Of a stretch of 64,000 nucleotides of DNA, positions 17,581 through 26,474 are shown piece after piece; position 1 is the stretch's first letter, and the number at the start of each line of letters is the position of its first letter. The DNA is from Xanthobacter autotrophicus (GTDB lineage: Bacteria > Pseudomonadota > Alphaproteobacteria > Rhizobiales > Xanthobacteraceae): the NCBI RefSeq assembly GCF_005871085.1, contig NZ_VAUP01000031.1, positions 62,001 through 126,000 of the forward strand, read 5' to 3'. The notes under the pieces were generated by a model that saw nothing but the letters and a program-made list of their open reading frames with translations, made no database searches and had not been told where the DNA came from. The position numbers were made by a program, and so were the translations under genes.

Positions 17581-18645
17581 CTAGGGAGGAGAAGACGTTA
17601 TCCGATCACCTTGCGATGCAGGCTGGTCGGCGCGTGCTGTTGGAGCGAGCGTTCCGCCGGGGCGGAGCGTGAAGGGCAGGTGTTCGACACGGGGGGCGGC
17701 GCCTTCGTTGATCATGGCGAAGAGCAGCGCCACGGCGCGCTCCCCCATGAGCCGGGTGGGCGTGTCCACCGTGGCAAGGGTGGGATGGACGGCCCCGCCC
17801 AGGGCGATGCCGTCGAAGCCGGCGACGGAGACGTCGTCCGGCACGCGGAACCCCAGCGTGCGCAGGGCACCGACCACCGAGAGGGCGAGCAGGTCGTTGG
17901 AGCAGAGCGCTGCCGTTGGGGGCGCTCCGGCGCGAAAGAGGCCCGCGAGGGCCTCGGCATGGCTCGGCGCATCGCCGAGATAGTCGAGCTCGAGGGGGAC
18001 CTCGGGCTCAAGGCCCGCCTTTTCCATGGCGGCGCGGTAGCCTTCGTGGCGGCGGCGGGCGCGGTCGGAGGTGGCGAAACGCCCCGCGAGATAGGCGATG
18101 CGCCGATGCCCGGCCGCGATCATGGTCTCGGTCAGGGCGAAGGTGGCGGCCGCATTGTCCACGCACACGGCGGCCCGGCCGGGGTGGGGCGGCTCGTTGT
18201 GAACCAGGACGTAGGGGATGTCCTCCGCGTCCAGCAGGTCCAGGGTGGCGTTCTCGGCGGCATCGGCGACGGTGAGGATGAGGCCGGCCACGTTCTGGGC
18301 TACCAGCGTTTCCACCAGCTCGGCCTCGGCGCCGGGCTCATAGTCGGTGGCGGTGAGCAGCAGCGTGTGCTGCCGCTCCCGCGCCGCCGACTGCATGCCG
18401 GCGACCGAGGCGGCAAACACCGGATTGGTGAGGCTGGGAATGACAACGCCCAGGGTTCTGGTGCGCAGCGTCTTCAGCGCGCGGCCGATCTCGCTCGGGC
18501 GGAACCCCAGCTCGGCGACGGCGGCGCGGACGCGGGCATCCACGGCGGCGCTGGTGGGGGCCGAGCGGTTGATGACCCGGCTGACGGTGGCGATGGAGCA
18601 ACCGGCGCGCTCAGCAACTGTGCGAATGGTGACGATGCGTGGCAT
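17581..18645 (-). CDS. LacI-family transcriptional regulator of the ABC/phosphoesterase operon
   Basis: A 354-residue repressor-type regulator. The N-terminal helix-turn-helix and hinge are intact (TIRTVAERAGCSIATVSRVIN, about residues 6-26; hinge helix about 45-60). A periplasmic-binding-protein-like effector domain (about 62-335) follows, with FVIPSLTNPVF-like, GYRAAM, CSNDLLALSVVGAL and SVAGFDG elements. It is first in the operon and 67 bp upstream of the binding-protein gene on the same strand. A LacI-type palindrome lies 42 bp upstream of its start, so it probably controls itself and the transporter in response to the imported solute or a derivative. Confidence 0.9.
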   Translation of the reverse strand: MPRIVTIRTVAERAGCSIATVSRVINRSAPTSAAVDARVRAAVAELGFRPSEIGRALKTLRTRTLGVVIPSLTNPVFAASVAGMQSAARERQHTLLLTATDYEPGAEAELVETLVAQNVAGLILTVADAAENATLDLLDAEDIPYVLVHNEPPHPGRAAVCVDNAAATFALTETMIAAGHRRIAYLAGRFATSDRARRRHEGYRAAMEKAGLEPEVPLELDYLGDAPSHAEALAGLFRAGAPPTAALCSNDLLALSVVGALRTLGFRVPDDVSVAGFDGIALGGAVHPTLATVDTPTRLMGERAVALLFAMINEGAAPRVEHLPFTLRPGGTLAPTARADQPASQGDRITSSPP

Positions 18646-18686
18646 CGCGCGATCCTGAAGCCGGGGACCGGAGGTCGTCCAGTCCG

Positions 18687-18700
18687 TGAAATCGTTTTCA
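18687..18700. promoter_or_regulatory. LacI/GalR-type operator upstream of the regulator gene
   Basis: TGAAATCGTTTTCA is a 14-bp palindrome centred on CG with a single mismatched pair, the classic layout of LacI-family operators. It lies 42-55 bp upstream of the regulator start in an otherwise GC-rich region, in the position expected of an autoregulatory operator controlling the whole operon. Confidence 0.7.
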
Positions 18701-18854
18701 GGACCTTATTCGACAATGCACGACAGCCATATGACCGGCGGCGGGCCCCTCGAGCGGGAACGAGACGGTATCAAGGTATTGAATTTCGGCGGGGTGCGAA
18801 GGGGGCGGCCTTGCCCGGCACTTCTGGCTGATCTTGCCGCCCGCGCGAACGCAA

Positions 18855-18884
18855 ACAGCGGGCGTGCTGGAGCACGCCCGCTGT
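18855..18884 (-). terminator. Intrinsic terminator-like hairpin after the proline-rich exported protein gene
   Basis: A perfect 14-bp inverted repeat (18855-18868 and 18871-18884) with a 2-nt spacer, about 50 bp past the stop of the minus-strand gene at 18933. It is followed on the minus strand by a short TTT. It is also placed to insulate the LacI operon promoter from readthrough. Confidence 0.7.
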
Positions 18885-18932
18885 GGGGAAGGGAGGATCA
18901 AGGGCGGCGAGACTCCCTTCCTTCGCGGAGCC

Positions 18933-19640
18933 TCACCTGGGCGGGAGGCGATCTGGGGGGCCGCGCCGACCGCTGGGCGGTGGCGGGGCAAAGCCGGGGG
19001 GTGGCGGCGGCAGCAGTGCCGGCTCGATCTGGGTCAGCCGCTGAAGCTGGTCGGCGGACAGGCGCGCCTTCAGGGCTTCCACCGCCTGCCTCAGCCGTGT
19101 ACCGGCCTTGCCGGCCTCCTCGTCGCGCACCGCAAGCGCGGTGACGAGGGCGAAGGGGGCCGGGGCGCCGGGCACCGCTGCCGGAGCACCGGGCGGCGGG
19201 AAGGGCGCGCCCGGAGGCGGCGGGGGCGGAGGAAGAGCGGCCTGGAAGGCGTCGGTGAAGTCGCGCCAGGCATCCATCTGGTTCGGCCGGACGCCGATGG
19301 CGGTTTCGGCGGCGGCGAGGATCTGGGCGAGCCCCAGCGGTCCGCCGGGGGGCGGGCCACCGCGCGCCGGGCCGGGATGAGGCCCAGGGGCGCCGGGCTC
19401 TTCGCTGGACCCGGGTGGCGGAACGTCACGGGAGGGGTTCCAGGAGAGCTCCGGCGGCAGCGGCTGGCCTTCCATGGCAAGGGCTGCGACCCGCACCGGG
19501 CCGCTCGACATGGTCTGCGGCAGCCGGTCCTGCGTCTTCGAGGAGGCGGGGCCGGACAGGGATGCGACGACAGCGCATCCCGCCGCAAGGGCGAGGGCGG
19601 CGCCCGTCAGGAGCTTGGTGCGCAGAGGCTTGAAGGACAT
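18933..19640 (-). CDS. Exported proline-rich protein, possible periplasmic stress/sensor accessory
   Basis: A 235-residue protein starting MSFKPLRTKLL with a signal peptide (core LTGAALALAAGCAVV; a lipobox-like AAGC leaves open a lipoprotein). The mature part has two proline-rich stretches (runs of P near residues 138-145 and 216-225) flanking an alpha-helical segment in which ALKARLSADQLQRLTQI resembles the LTxxQ-type repeats of Spy/CpxP-like periplasmic proteins. It is divergent from a two-component system with a 200-bp shared intergenic region. By analogy with cpxP-cpxRA it may be a target or modulator of that system; this is inference. Confidence 0.65.
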   Translation of the reverse strand: MSFKPLRTKLLTGAALALAAGCAVVASLSGPASSKTQDRLPQTMSSGPVRVAALAMEGQPLPPELSWNPSRDVPPPGSSEEPGAPGPHPGPARGGPPPGGPLGLAQILAAAETAIGVRPNQMDAWRDFTDAFQAALPPPPPPPGAPFPPPGAPAAVPGAPAPFALVTALAVRDEEAGKAGTRLRQAVEALKARLSADQLQRLTQIEPALLPPPPPGFAPPPPSGRRGPPDRLPPR

Positions 19641-19840
19641 GGGGTGCCTGCTGTCTTTCTTCAGGTTGACTGCAGTTTCACCCCCTCCCGTTGCTGGCGA
19701 AGGTCGGGACATGTCCCAAGGTGTCGGCGCGGATCGAATTTGTATCGAAATATTGCTCAATGCCCCTGGGCAATGCTTCGATGCAATGGAGGGAGCGGCG
19801 GCGGCGCGTCTCCGCTAGACTCGCCGGAAAGGAGACGCCG

Positions 19841-20566
19841 GTGCAGTCTGAAGGCGCAACGCATATACTCGTCGTCGACGACGATCTCGAAATCCGTAAA
19901 TTGCTGGGGCGCTACCTGACGGCCCAGGGCTTCCGCGTCACCACCGCCGGCGACGGCCGGGAGATGGAGGAGAAGCTCGCCACCCAGCGCATCGACTTCG
20001 TGGTGCTGGATCTGATGCTGCCGGATGCTTCCGGCCTCGATCTGTGCCGCGCCCTGCGCAACCGTTCGCGGATCCCCGTCATCCTGCTCACGGCGCTGAA
20101 GGAGGATGTGGACCGCATCATCGGGCTGGAGATCGGCGCCGACGATTATCTCGGCAAGCCGTTCAATCCGCGCGAGCTGGTGGCGCGCATCCGCGCCGTG
20201 CTGCGGCGCACCGGTGGGGCCGAGCCGGAACCGGTGGCGGCCACGGCGTTCCGCTTCGGTCGCTTCCGTGCCGAGCCGGAACTGCGGCGCGTCACCGACG
20301 CCGACGGGGTGGAGATCCCGCTCACCGGTGCTGAGTTTGACCTGCTGATGGCCTTCCTGGAGCGGCCGGGCCGCATCCTCTCCCGCGAGCAACTGCTGGA
20401 CATCACCCGCGGTCGCGAGGCCGGGCCCTTCGATCGCTCGGTGGATGTGCTGGTGAGCCGCCTGCGCCGCAAGCTCGGCGACCAGGGCGCGTTCCAGATC
20501 CTGAAGACCCTGCGCAACGGCGGCTATCAACTGGCGGTGCGGGTGGACCGGGAGGAAGCCTCGTGA
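19841..20566 (+). CDS. OmpR-family response regulator
   Basis: A 241-residue two-domain regulator. The receiver domain (about 7-120) has the acidic pair DDD at 13-15, phospho-acceptor D57 (VVLDLMLPD), T86-type Thr in LLTAL and KPFNP lysine. The winged-helix DNA-binding domain (about 140-235) ends in DVLVSRLRRKL and NGGYQL. The start is the GTG at 19841 because a strong AAAGGAG Shine-Dalgarno lies 7 nt before it; upstream ATGs lack one and add a basic non-family tail. It overlaps the kinase gene by four bases (GTGA), so the pair is translationally coupled. Confidence 0.93.
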   Translation: MQSEGATHILVVDDDLEIRKLLGRYLTAQGFRVTTAGDGREMEEKLATQRIDFVVLDLMLPDASGLDLCRALRNRSRIPVILLTALKEDVDRIIGLEIGADDYLGKPFNPRELVARIRAVLRRTGGAEPEPVAATAFRFGRFRAEPELRRVTDADGVEIPLTGAEFDLLMAFLERPGRILSREQLLDITRGREAGPFDRSVDVLVSRLRRKLGDQGAFQILKTLRNGGYQLAVRVDREEAS

Positions 20567-21852
20567 GGACCCTGCGCGCGCAGGTTACCGCGCTGCTGGC
20601 GGTGGCGGTGCTGGTGGTGATCGCCCTTGCCAACAGCGCGTCCTTCTTCCTGACCCATCCCGAATGGCCGCCCTTCGAAGAGGGCGACAAGGCCCAGGAC
20701 ATCATCCTTCTCGCCGATCTGGCGGCGGCGGTGCCGTCGGGGGCCCGTTTGCCGGGGGAGCGGGCGAGGATCCAGGCCGTGCCGCCCGATGGCGAGATCG
20801 ATGCCGAGGCGACCCACCGGCTCGGAGACTCCATGGCCCGGTTCGGCCGTAATGCTCCCGTGCGGGTCTACCGGCCCGCCTTCGGGGAGCCGTCCCTGAC
20901 CGCCGTGCGTCTCGCGGACGGGCGCTGGCTGGTGCTGGAGCGGCGGTTTGGTCCCATGCGCCCGCCGGATGGCCCGCCGGGCGGCACCTTCGGCTTCGCC
21001 ACCTGGCTCGCCTTCATGGTGGCGGGGGTAACGCTGGTGGTGGTGGTCGCGGTCCGGCGGCTGACCAAGCCCTTGTCCCTCATCGAGGAGGCGGCCCGGG
21101 GCATTGGTCCCGATGGGGAACTGCCGGTACTGCCCGAGGAGGGGCCGGCCGAGGTGCGCGCGGCGGCCGCCGCCATCAACCGCCTCTCGGCCCGGCTCAA
21201 GTCGGCCATCGACAGCCGCATGCGCATCGTGGCCGGCGCCGCCCACGACCTGCGCACCCCGCTCACCCGCATGCGGCTGCGCGCCGAGTTCATCACCGAC
21301 GACGAGGAGCGGGCGCACTGGCTCTCGGACCTGGAGGAACTCGACCGCATCGCCGACAGCGCCATCCGGCTGGTGCGCGAGGAGGTGGAGGGCGGCCCGG
21401 AGGAAGAGGTCCGCTTCGACGATCTGGTGGAGGGCGTGGTGGCGGAAGTGGCCGAGGCGCGGCGCCCGGTCCATCTGGCGGGGGCGTCACCGGTGGCGGT
21501 GCGGGGGCGTCCGCTTTCGCTGCGGCGGGCGGTGCGCAACCTGGTGGTGAACGCCGCGACTCATGGCGGCGGGGCGCGGGTTGCCGTCAGCGCCGAGGCG
21601 GGGCGGGCGGTGCTGATCATCGAGGATGATGGCCCCGGCATTCCCGAGGCGCTGATGGGGCAGGTGTTTGAGCCCTTCTTCAGGGTGGACCCGGCGCGTC
21701 AGGTCAGCATCCCCGGGGCCGGTCTGGGCCTTGCCATCGCCAACGAGATCGTCACGCGCCACGGCGGCCGCCTCACCCTCGCCAACCGGCCGGGCGGTGG
21801 CCTGTTGCAGCGGGTGGAATTTCCGGGGATCGCGGTGGAGGGGGGAGCGTGA
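20563..21852 (+). CDS. Sensor histidine kinase, partner of the OmpR-family regulator
   Basis: A 429-residue inner-membrane kinase. It has TM1 (about 9-31), a periplasmic sensor loop of about 110 residues, TM2 (about 145-165), HAMP (about 165-217), dimerisation helix with phospho-acceptor H228 in AGAAHDLRTPL, N box NLVVNAATHGG, G1 EDDGPGIP, F box FEPFFR and G2 GAGLGLAI. All catalytic elements are intact. The small proline-containing periplasmic domain resembles EnvZ/CpxA-sized sensors; the stimulus is unknown. The GTG start has a GGAGGAA ribosome-binding site inside the regulator's 3' end. Confidence 0.93.
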   Translation: MRTLRAQVTALLAVAVLVVIALANSASFFLTHPEWPPFEEGDKAQDIILLADLAAAVPSGARLPGERARIQAVPPDGEIDAEATHRLGDSMARFGRNAPVRVYRPAFGEPSLTAVRLADGRWLVLERRFGPMRPPDGPPGGTFGFATWLAFMVAGVTLVVVVAVRRLTKPLSLIEEAARGIGPDGELPVLPEEGPAEVRAAAAAINRLSARLKSAIDSRMRIVAGAAHDLRTPLTRMRLRAEFITDDEERAHWLSDLEELDRIADSAIRLVREEVEGGPEEEVRFDDLVEGVVAEVAEARRPVHLAGASPVAVRGRPLSLRRAVRNLVVNAATHGGGARVAVSAEAGRAVLIIEDDGPGIPEALMGQVFEPFFRVDPARQVSIPGAGLGLAIANEIVTRHGGRLTLANRPGGGLLQRVEFPGIAVEGGA

Positions 21853-21970
21853 CCGGACAGGCCGCGCGGAGGCCAGAGCGATCGTTCGCAGGCCGTGCCT
21901 GCACATCGGGGTTTTCGCGTAATCGGGGTTTTTCGCGCAGAGGCCAGGGCGGCTGGAGCCGCCCCATAGC

Positions 21971-22000
21971 GATCAGGGCGGCCGATGGGCCGCCCTGATC
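21971..22000. terminator. Convergent hairpin between the histidine kinase and hbd
   Basis: A perfect 13-bp inverted repeat (21971-21983 and 21988-22000) with a 4-nt loop, lying directly behind the hbd stop and about 120 bp behind the kinase stop. No U-tract is present on either strand, so termination efficiency is uncertain. Confidence 0.6.
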
Positions 22001-22004
22001 GGGC

Positions 22005-22886
22005 TCAGCGGGTTGGGACGGGCTTCTCGCCGCGATAGTCGTAGAAACCGCGCTGGGTCTTGCGACCGAGCCAGCCAGCCTCGACGTATTTTACCAGCAG
22101 CGGGCAGGGGCGGTACTTGGAATCCGCCAAGCCCTCGTGCAGCACCTGCATGACTGCGAGGCAGGTATCGAGGCCGATGAAGTCGGCCAGTTGCAACGGA
22201 CCCATGGGATGGTTCGCGCCGAGCTTCATGGCCCGGTCGATGGAATCCACGCTGCCGACGCCCTCGTAGAGGGTGTAGATGGCCTCGTTGATCATGGGCA
22301 GCAGGATGCGGTTGACGATGAAGGCCGGGAAGTCCTCGGCCACCGCATAGGTCTTGTGCAGGCGGGTGACGAACTGCTTCGAGCTTTCGAAGGTGTCGTC
22401 GTCGGTGGCGATGCCACGCACCAGCTCCACCAGTTCCATCAGCGGCACCGGATTCATGAAGTGAATGCCGATGAAGCGCTCGGGGCGGTCGGTGGCGGCG
22501 GCCAGCCGGGTGATGGAGATGGACGAGGTGTTGGAGGCGAGCAGCGCGTCGGGCCGCAGCACCTGGCATAGGCCGGTGAAGATCTTGCGCTTCACCTCTT
22601 CCTTCTCGGTGGCCGATTCGATGACGAGGTCGCAGTCGGCCAGGTCCTCGGTGCGCTCGGCCATGGCGATGCGGGCGAGGGCCACCTGCCGGGCGTCCTC
22701 GGTCACGGTGCCCTTGGAGACCTGCTTGGCCATGTTGCCATTGATGGTGGCAAGGCCCGAGCGGATGCGGTCGGGGTCCGCGTCATGGATGAATACGTCA
22801 TAGCCGGCGAGGGCGCAGACGTGCGCGATGCCGTTGCCCATCTGGCCTGCGCCGATGACCCCGACCTTCTTGATCTCGAGCGGCAT
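22005..22886 (-). CDS. 3-hydroxybutyryl-CoA dehydrogenase
   Basis: A 293-residue NAD-dependent dehydrogenase that interconverts 3-hydroxybutyryl-CoA and acetoacetyl-CoA. It has a Rossmann N-terminus with VGVIGAGQMGNGIAHV (GxGxxG at 12-17), the D at the end of strand 2 (VFIHDAD), SNTSSISIT, the catalytic-His region RFIGIHFMNPVPLMELVE (E/H dyad), and the C-terminal six-helix domain with NRILLPMINEAIY and GANHPMGPLQLADFIGLD. The short length without a hydratase domain makes it the FadB2/HbdA/PaaH type. Clustering with etfBA matches the arrangement in many alphaproteobacteria; it serves fatty-acid, PHB or aromatic catabolism. Confidence 0.95.
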   Translation of the reverse strand: MPLEIKKVGVIGAGQMGNGIAHVCALAGYDVFIHDADPDRIRSGLATINGNMAKQVSKGTVTEDARQVALARIAMAERTEDLADCDLVIESATEKEEVKRKIFTGLCQVLRPDALLASNTSSISITRLAAATDRPERFIGIHFMNPVPLMELVELVRGIATDDDTFESSKQFVTRLHKTYAVAEDFPAFIVNRILLPMINEAIYTLYEGVGSVDSIDRAMKLGANHPMGPLQLADFIGLDTCLAVMQVLHEGLADSKYRPCPLLVKYVEAGWLGRKTQRGFYDYRGEKPVPTR

Positions 22887-22940
22887 GGTTCTCTCGTTTC
22901 ACCTTGATGCCGGGGGGAGGAGCCGGCGCCCCTGATGGCA

Positions 22941-22963
22941 GCGGCCGGGGCGTGCCCGGCCGC
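22941..22963. terminator. GC hairpin in the hbd-etfA intergenic region
   Basis: Nine-bp arms (22941-22949 and 22955-22963) flank a 5-nt loop, about 55 bp upstream of hbd and downstream of etfA. It could be a second terminator of etfBA or part of the hbd leader; no U-tract is seen on the minus strand. Confidence 0.4.
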
Positions 22964-22999
22964 CTGTTTCTAGTGCATTTTCGATCTGCGTTGAATGGG

Positions 23000-23027
23000 G
23001 GCCAAGGCGCTTGAAAACGCTTTGGCC
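23000..23027 (-). terminator. Hairpin immediately downstream of etfA
   Basis: Ten-bp arms (23000-23009 and 23018-23027, one G-T pair) start right at the etfA stop codon; the loop contains TTTTC on the minus strand. It probably separates etfBA from hbd transcriptionally or stabilises the etfBA 3' end. Confidence 0.5.
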
Positions 23028-23972
23028 TTATCCTTTCGCCTTGGCGAGTTCCGCCTTCAGCTCGGGGATGACGGTGTTGATGTCGCCAACCAGCCCGTAG
23101 TCGGCCACCTGGAAGATCGGGGCCTCCTCGTCCTTGTTGACGGCGACGATGACCTTGGAGTCCTTCATGCCGGCCAGATGCTGGATGGCGCCGGAAATGC
23201 CGAGCGCGATGTACAGCTCGGGGGCCACCACCTTGCCGGTCTGGCCCACCTGCCAGTCGTTGGGGGCGTAGCCGGCGTCCACGGCGGCGCGCGAGGCGCC
23301 CACCGCGGCGCCCAGCACGTCCGCCAGCGGCTCGATCAATTCGGCGAACTTCTCCCGCGAGCCCAGGGCGCGGCCGCCGGAGACGATGATCTTCGCCGCC
23401 GTCAGTTCCGGACGATCTGAGGCCGCGATAGTCTCCTCCACGAAGGTGGAGACGCCGGGATCAGCCACCGCCGGGATGGCTTCCACGGTCGCCGAGCCGC
23501 CTTCGCCGATGGCGCCGAAGGACGCGGTGCGCACCGTGATCACCTTCTTCGCGTCGGAGGACTTCACGGTCTGGATGGCGTTGCCCGCATAGATCGGCCG
23601 CTCGAAGGTGTCGGGGGCCACCACCTTGGTGATGTCCGACACCTGCATCACGTCCAGCAGGGCTGCCACGCGCGGCAACACGTTCTTGGCCACGGCGGTG
23701 GAGGGGCCGACGATGGCGTCATAGCCGGGGGCCAGCGCCACGATGAGCGCGGCGAGCGGCTCGGCGAGGCGATGGGCATAGAGCGCGTCGTCCGCCAGCA
23801 ATACCTTCTCGACGCCCGAAAGCTTGGCGGCGGCGTCGGCGACGCCCTTGGCATTCTGGCCGGCCACCAGGATGTGCACCGGGCCGCCGAGGGCGGCGGC
23901 GGCGGAAAGCGCCTTGGCGGTGACGCCGTTGAGAGCCGAATTGTCGTGTTCGGCGAGCAGCAAAGTTGCCAT
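23028..23972 (-). CDS. etfA: Electron transfer flavoprotein alpha subunit
   Basis: A 314-residue FAD-binding ETF-alpha. The N-terminal ETF domain starts [11 protein letters not shown]. The C-terminal FAD domain contains the signature [16 protein letters not shown], then [42 protein letters not shown] and [17 protein letters not shown], spread over about residues 195-300. It accepts electrons from acyl-CoA and related dehydrogenases and passes them to ETF:quinone oxidoreductase. Sequence and the pairing with hbd suit the beta-oxidation-type ETF rather than the FixAB form linked to nitrogenase. The start overlaps the etfB stop by one base. Confidence 0.95.
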   Translation of the reverse strand: MATLLLAEHDNSALNGVTAKALSAAAALGGPVHILVAGQNAKGVADAAAKLSGVEKVLLADDALYAHRLAEPLAALIVALAPGYDAIVGPSTAVAKNVLPRVAALLDVMQVSDITKVVAPDTFERPIYAGNAIQTVKSSDAKKVITVRTASFGAIGEGGSATVEAIPAVADPGVSTFVEETIAASDRPELTAAKIIVSGGRALGSREKFAELIEPLADVLGAAVGASRAAVDAGYAPNDWQVGQTGKVVAPELYIALGISGAIQHLAGMKDSKVIVAVNKDEEAPIFQVADYGLVGDINTVIPELKAELAKAKG

Positions 23973-24721
23973 CAGATCACCCCCGCCTCATCCTTGAGCT
24001 TCGCCACCAGCTCGGCCACCGAACCCACCTTCACGCCCGCCTTGCGGCCCGCGGGTTCCGCGGTGGAGAGCACGGTGAGGCGCGGGGCGACGTCCACGCC
24101 GTAATCGGCGGGCGTCTTCTCGGCGATGGGCTTCTTCTTCGCCTTCATGATGTTGGGGAGCGAGGCGTAGCGCGGCTCGTTGAGGCGCAGGTCCGTCGTG
24201 ACGATAGCCGGGCCGTTGAGCTTCACGGTCTGCAGGCCGCCGTCGATCTCGCGGGTGACGGCGACGCCGCCGTCCTCGACCACGACCTTGGAGGCGAAGG
24301 TGCCCTGGGGCCAGCCCAGCAGGGCGGCGAGCATCTGGCCGGTCTGGTTGCAGTCGTCGTCGATGGCCTGCTTGCCAAGGATGACGAGGCCGGGGGCTTC
24401 CTCGCCGACCACGCCCTTGAGGATCTTGGCCACCGCGAGCGGTTCCACCACGCCGTCGACCTTCACCAGGATGCCGCGGTCGGCACCCATGGCCAGCGCC
24501 GTGCGCAGGGTCTCGGAGGCCTGGGCCGGGCCGATGGAGACGGCGATCACCTCGGTGGCCTTGCCGGCTTCCTTCAGGCGGAGCGCCTCTTCAACCGCGA
24601 TCTCGTCGAACGGGTTCATGGACATCTTGACGTTGGCGAGCTCCACGCCCGACCCGTCCGATTTCACCCGGACCTTTACGTTGTAATCCACCACCCGCTT
24701 AACGGGCACCAGGATCTTCAT
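23972..24721 (-). CDS. etfB: Electron transfer flavoprotein beta subunit
   Basis: A 249-residue ETF-beta starting [19 protein letters not shown]. It has the AMP-binding loop and signature [12 protein letters not shown]-like [44 protein letters not shown] spread over about residues 160-205. It forms the heterodimer with EtfA. The 5' in-frame extension before MKILVPVK is promoter-region sequence and is excluded. The gene order etfB-etfA with a one-base overlap implies a bicistronic message. Confidence 0.95.
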   Translation of the reverse strand: MKILVPVKRVVDYNVKVRVKSDGSGVELANVKMSMNPFDEIAVEEALRLKEAGKATEVIAVSIGPAQASETLRTALAMGADRGILVKVDGVVEPLAVAKILKGVVGEEAPGLVILGKQAIDDDCNQTGQMLAALLGWPQGTFASKVVVEDGGVAVTREIDGGLQTVKLNGPAIVTTDLRLNEPRYASLPNIMKAKKKPIAEKTPADYGVDVAPRLTVLSTAEPAGRKAGVKVGSVAELVAKLKDEAGVI

Positions 24722-24901
24722 AGAGGCGTGCTCCCCGTTCCCGAAATATTGACCGGCGGTCGAAAAGTCGCGCCGATCATCCAGTCTTCCGCGTCGTCCC
24801 TGCATTGCAGCATTTTGTGCGGGCCGGCAACGTAGGAGGGGCCAGAAAGTGTGTCAACGCTCGCGCTTTCAAGGTCTGCTAAAGTTGGACATGTCGGTCT
24901 C

Positions 24902-25633
24902 TCACGGCTCGTTCTTGCGCGGCGCCGGACGGCTCGGCACTCCGGAGGGATCGGGATCCAGCAGCGCCACCCCGGGCCGGCGCATCACCGTCACCAGCAG
25001 CGCGCCAGCGAGGAAGCCGCCCACATGGGCCCACCAGGCGGTGTCGTGGTCGTCGCTCGCGAGGATCTGCCAGACCTGGAGCATGAACCACGCGCCGATG
25101 GCCCAATAGGCCGGCACGCGCAGCGGGATCTTCATGAGCACCAGCGCCCACAGGCGGATGTTGGGGTGCAGGACCAGATAGGCCGCGATCACCCCCGCCA
25201 CCGCGCCGGAGGCTCCCACCAGTGGCGCTTCCGAGGCGGGGTCGGCGACCACATGCACCGTCGCCGCCGCAACACCGCACAGAAGGTAGAAGGCGAGGAA
25301 GCGGGCATGGCCGAGTGCGTCCTCCACATTGTCGCCGAACACGAACAGGAAGGCCATGTTGCCGATCAGGTGCAGCCAGCCGCCATGCAGGAACATGTAG
25401 GTGACGAGGCTGAAGGGCGCGGGCATGCGCGCATAGCCTTCCGGCAGCACCGCCTCGCCCGTCACCACCGCCGGTATGGTGCCGAAGGAGAGGGTGCCGG
25501 CCTCGCTCACCGGCCCGAAGGCCCCGTGCTGGAGCGCCAGGAATACGAACAGGTTGAGCGCCAGCAGCGCCCAGGTGACGTAGGCGTGCCGCACATGCTC
25601 CAGCGGGTTGGCGTCGGCAATGGGGACGAACAT
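24902..25633 (-). CDS. Rhomboid-family intramembrane serine protease
   Basis: A 243-residue six- or seven-helix membrane protease. The active-site serine S142 lies in GASGAVAGV and the catalytic histidine H203 in WAHVGGFLAG; the conserved loop-1 segment FLHGGWLHLIGNMAFLFVFGDNVED (about 81-105) supplies HxxxN-type residues. The soluble tail of about 25 residues is polar. Substrates of alphaproteobacterial rhomboids are largely unknown. The start MFVPIADANP is chosen because the upstream frame lacks family similarity and the ATG is followed at once by the first amphipathic segment. Confidence 0.93.
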   Translation of the reverse strand: MFVPIADANPLEHVRHAYVTWALLALNLFVFLALQHGAFGPVSEAGTLSFGTIPAVVTGEAVLPEGYARMPAPFSLVTYMFLHGGWLHLIGNMAFLFVFGDNVEDALGHARFLAFYLLCGVAAATVHVVADPASEAPLVGASGAVAGVIAAYLVLHPNIRLWALVLMKIPLRVPAYWAIGAWFMLQVWQILASDDHDTAWWAHVGGFLAGALLVTVMRRPGVALLDPDPSGVPSRPAPRKNEP

Positions 25634-25825
25634 GGCCAAGGGTCTTCCCCGGGCGCCCGGTGCGCACCCGTGGCTTGAAGCGTAAAGCATTTTGGAGCGT
25701 AGGTGGCAGCGGGACGCGCGAAGAAAATGCACAGGGGCGACAATGCCGCGCAGCCGGACCGCCGGTATCCGGTGGCTGGCCTCACCAGTTGGTCGGGTAC
25801 GACGCTTTTCCGGCGTGCTTTGCCG

Positions 25826-26407
25826 TCAGGTGCGGCTTGCCCCGGGTACCCAGAGCACGTCGGCAGCGCCGCGGGCATTGGCATAGCGGCCGGCCACGAA
25901 CAGCAGGTCCGACAGGCGGTTCACATATTGGATGGCGGGTCCGCCCACCTCTTCATCCGGCTGGTGCGACAGCTCCACCATGATTCGCTCGGCGCGCCGG
26001 CAGACGGTGCGGGCGAAATGCAGGTAGGCCGACGCCGGCGTTCCCGCCGGCAGGATGAAGGAGGTGAGGGGCGACAGCTCGGCGTTGAGGGTGTCGATAT
26101 CGGCTTCCAGCCGGCTCACCTGCGTCGGAACGATCCGCAGCGCGGTGCCGGGCGCCTCACCAGCTGTGGGCGGCACGCACAGGTCGGCGCCGAGATCGAA
26201 CAGGTCATTCTGGGCCCGCGCCAGCATGGCGTCGAGCGCCGCTTCCCCGGCAAGATGCAGGCGGGCGATGCCGATGGCGGCATTGGTCTCGTCCACCGCG
26301 CCGTAGGCGTCCACCCTGAGGTCGTACTTGGGTACCCGCATGCCGGTGCCTAGCCCGGTGGTTCCATCGTCGCCGGTGCGAGTGTAGATCTTGTTCAGCT
26401 TCACCAT
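25826..26407 (-). CDS. ATP:cob(I)alamin adenosyltransferase, PduO type
   Basis: A 193-residue protein that forms adenosylcobalamin from cob(I)alamin and ATP. The N-terminal ATP-binding KIYTRTGDDGTTGLG (6-20), the AYGAVDETNAAIG segment, FDLGADLCVP and the C-terminal CRRAERIMVEL...YVNRLSDLLFVAGRYAN are all characteristic of PduO-type (CobAT/PF01923) enzymes. Adenosylcobalamin is needed for methylmalonyl-CoA mutase and related mutases in this metabolic type. It is followed 67 bp upstream (minus-strand order) by the small membrane-protein gene, suggesting one operon. Confidence 0.95.
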   Translation of the reverse strand: MVKLNKIYTRTGDDGTTGLGTGMRVPKYDLRVDAYGAVDETNAAIGIARLHLAGEAALDAMLARAQNDLFDLGADLCVPPTAGEAPGTALRIVPTQVSRLEADIDTLNAELSPLTSFILPAGTPASAYLHFARTVCRRAERIMVELSHQPDEEVGGPAIQYVNRLSDLLFVAGRYANARGAADVLWVPGASRT

Positions 26408-26474
26408 TGGTTGCGACCTCCCTTACTGTTCCCGATCCGTTTGCCGGATTGCGGCTCCAGAATACAATCCCGGA

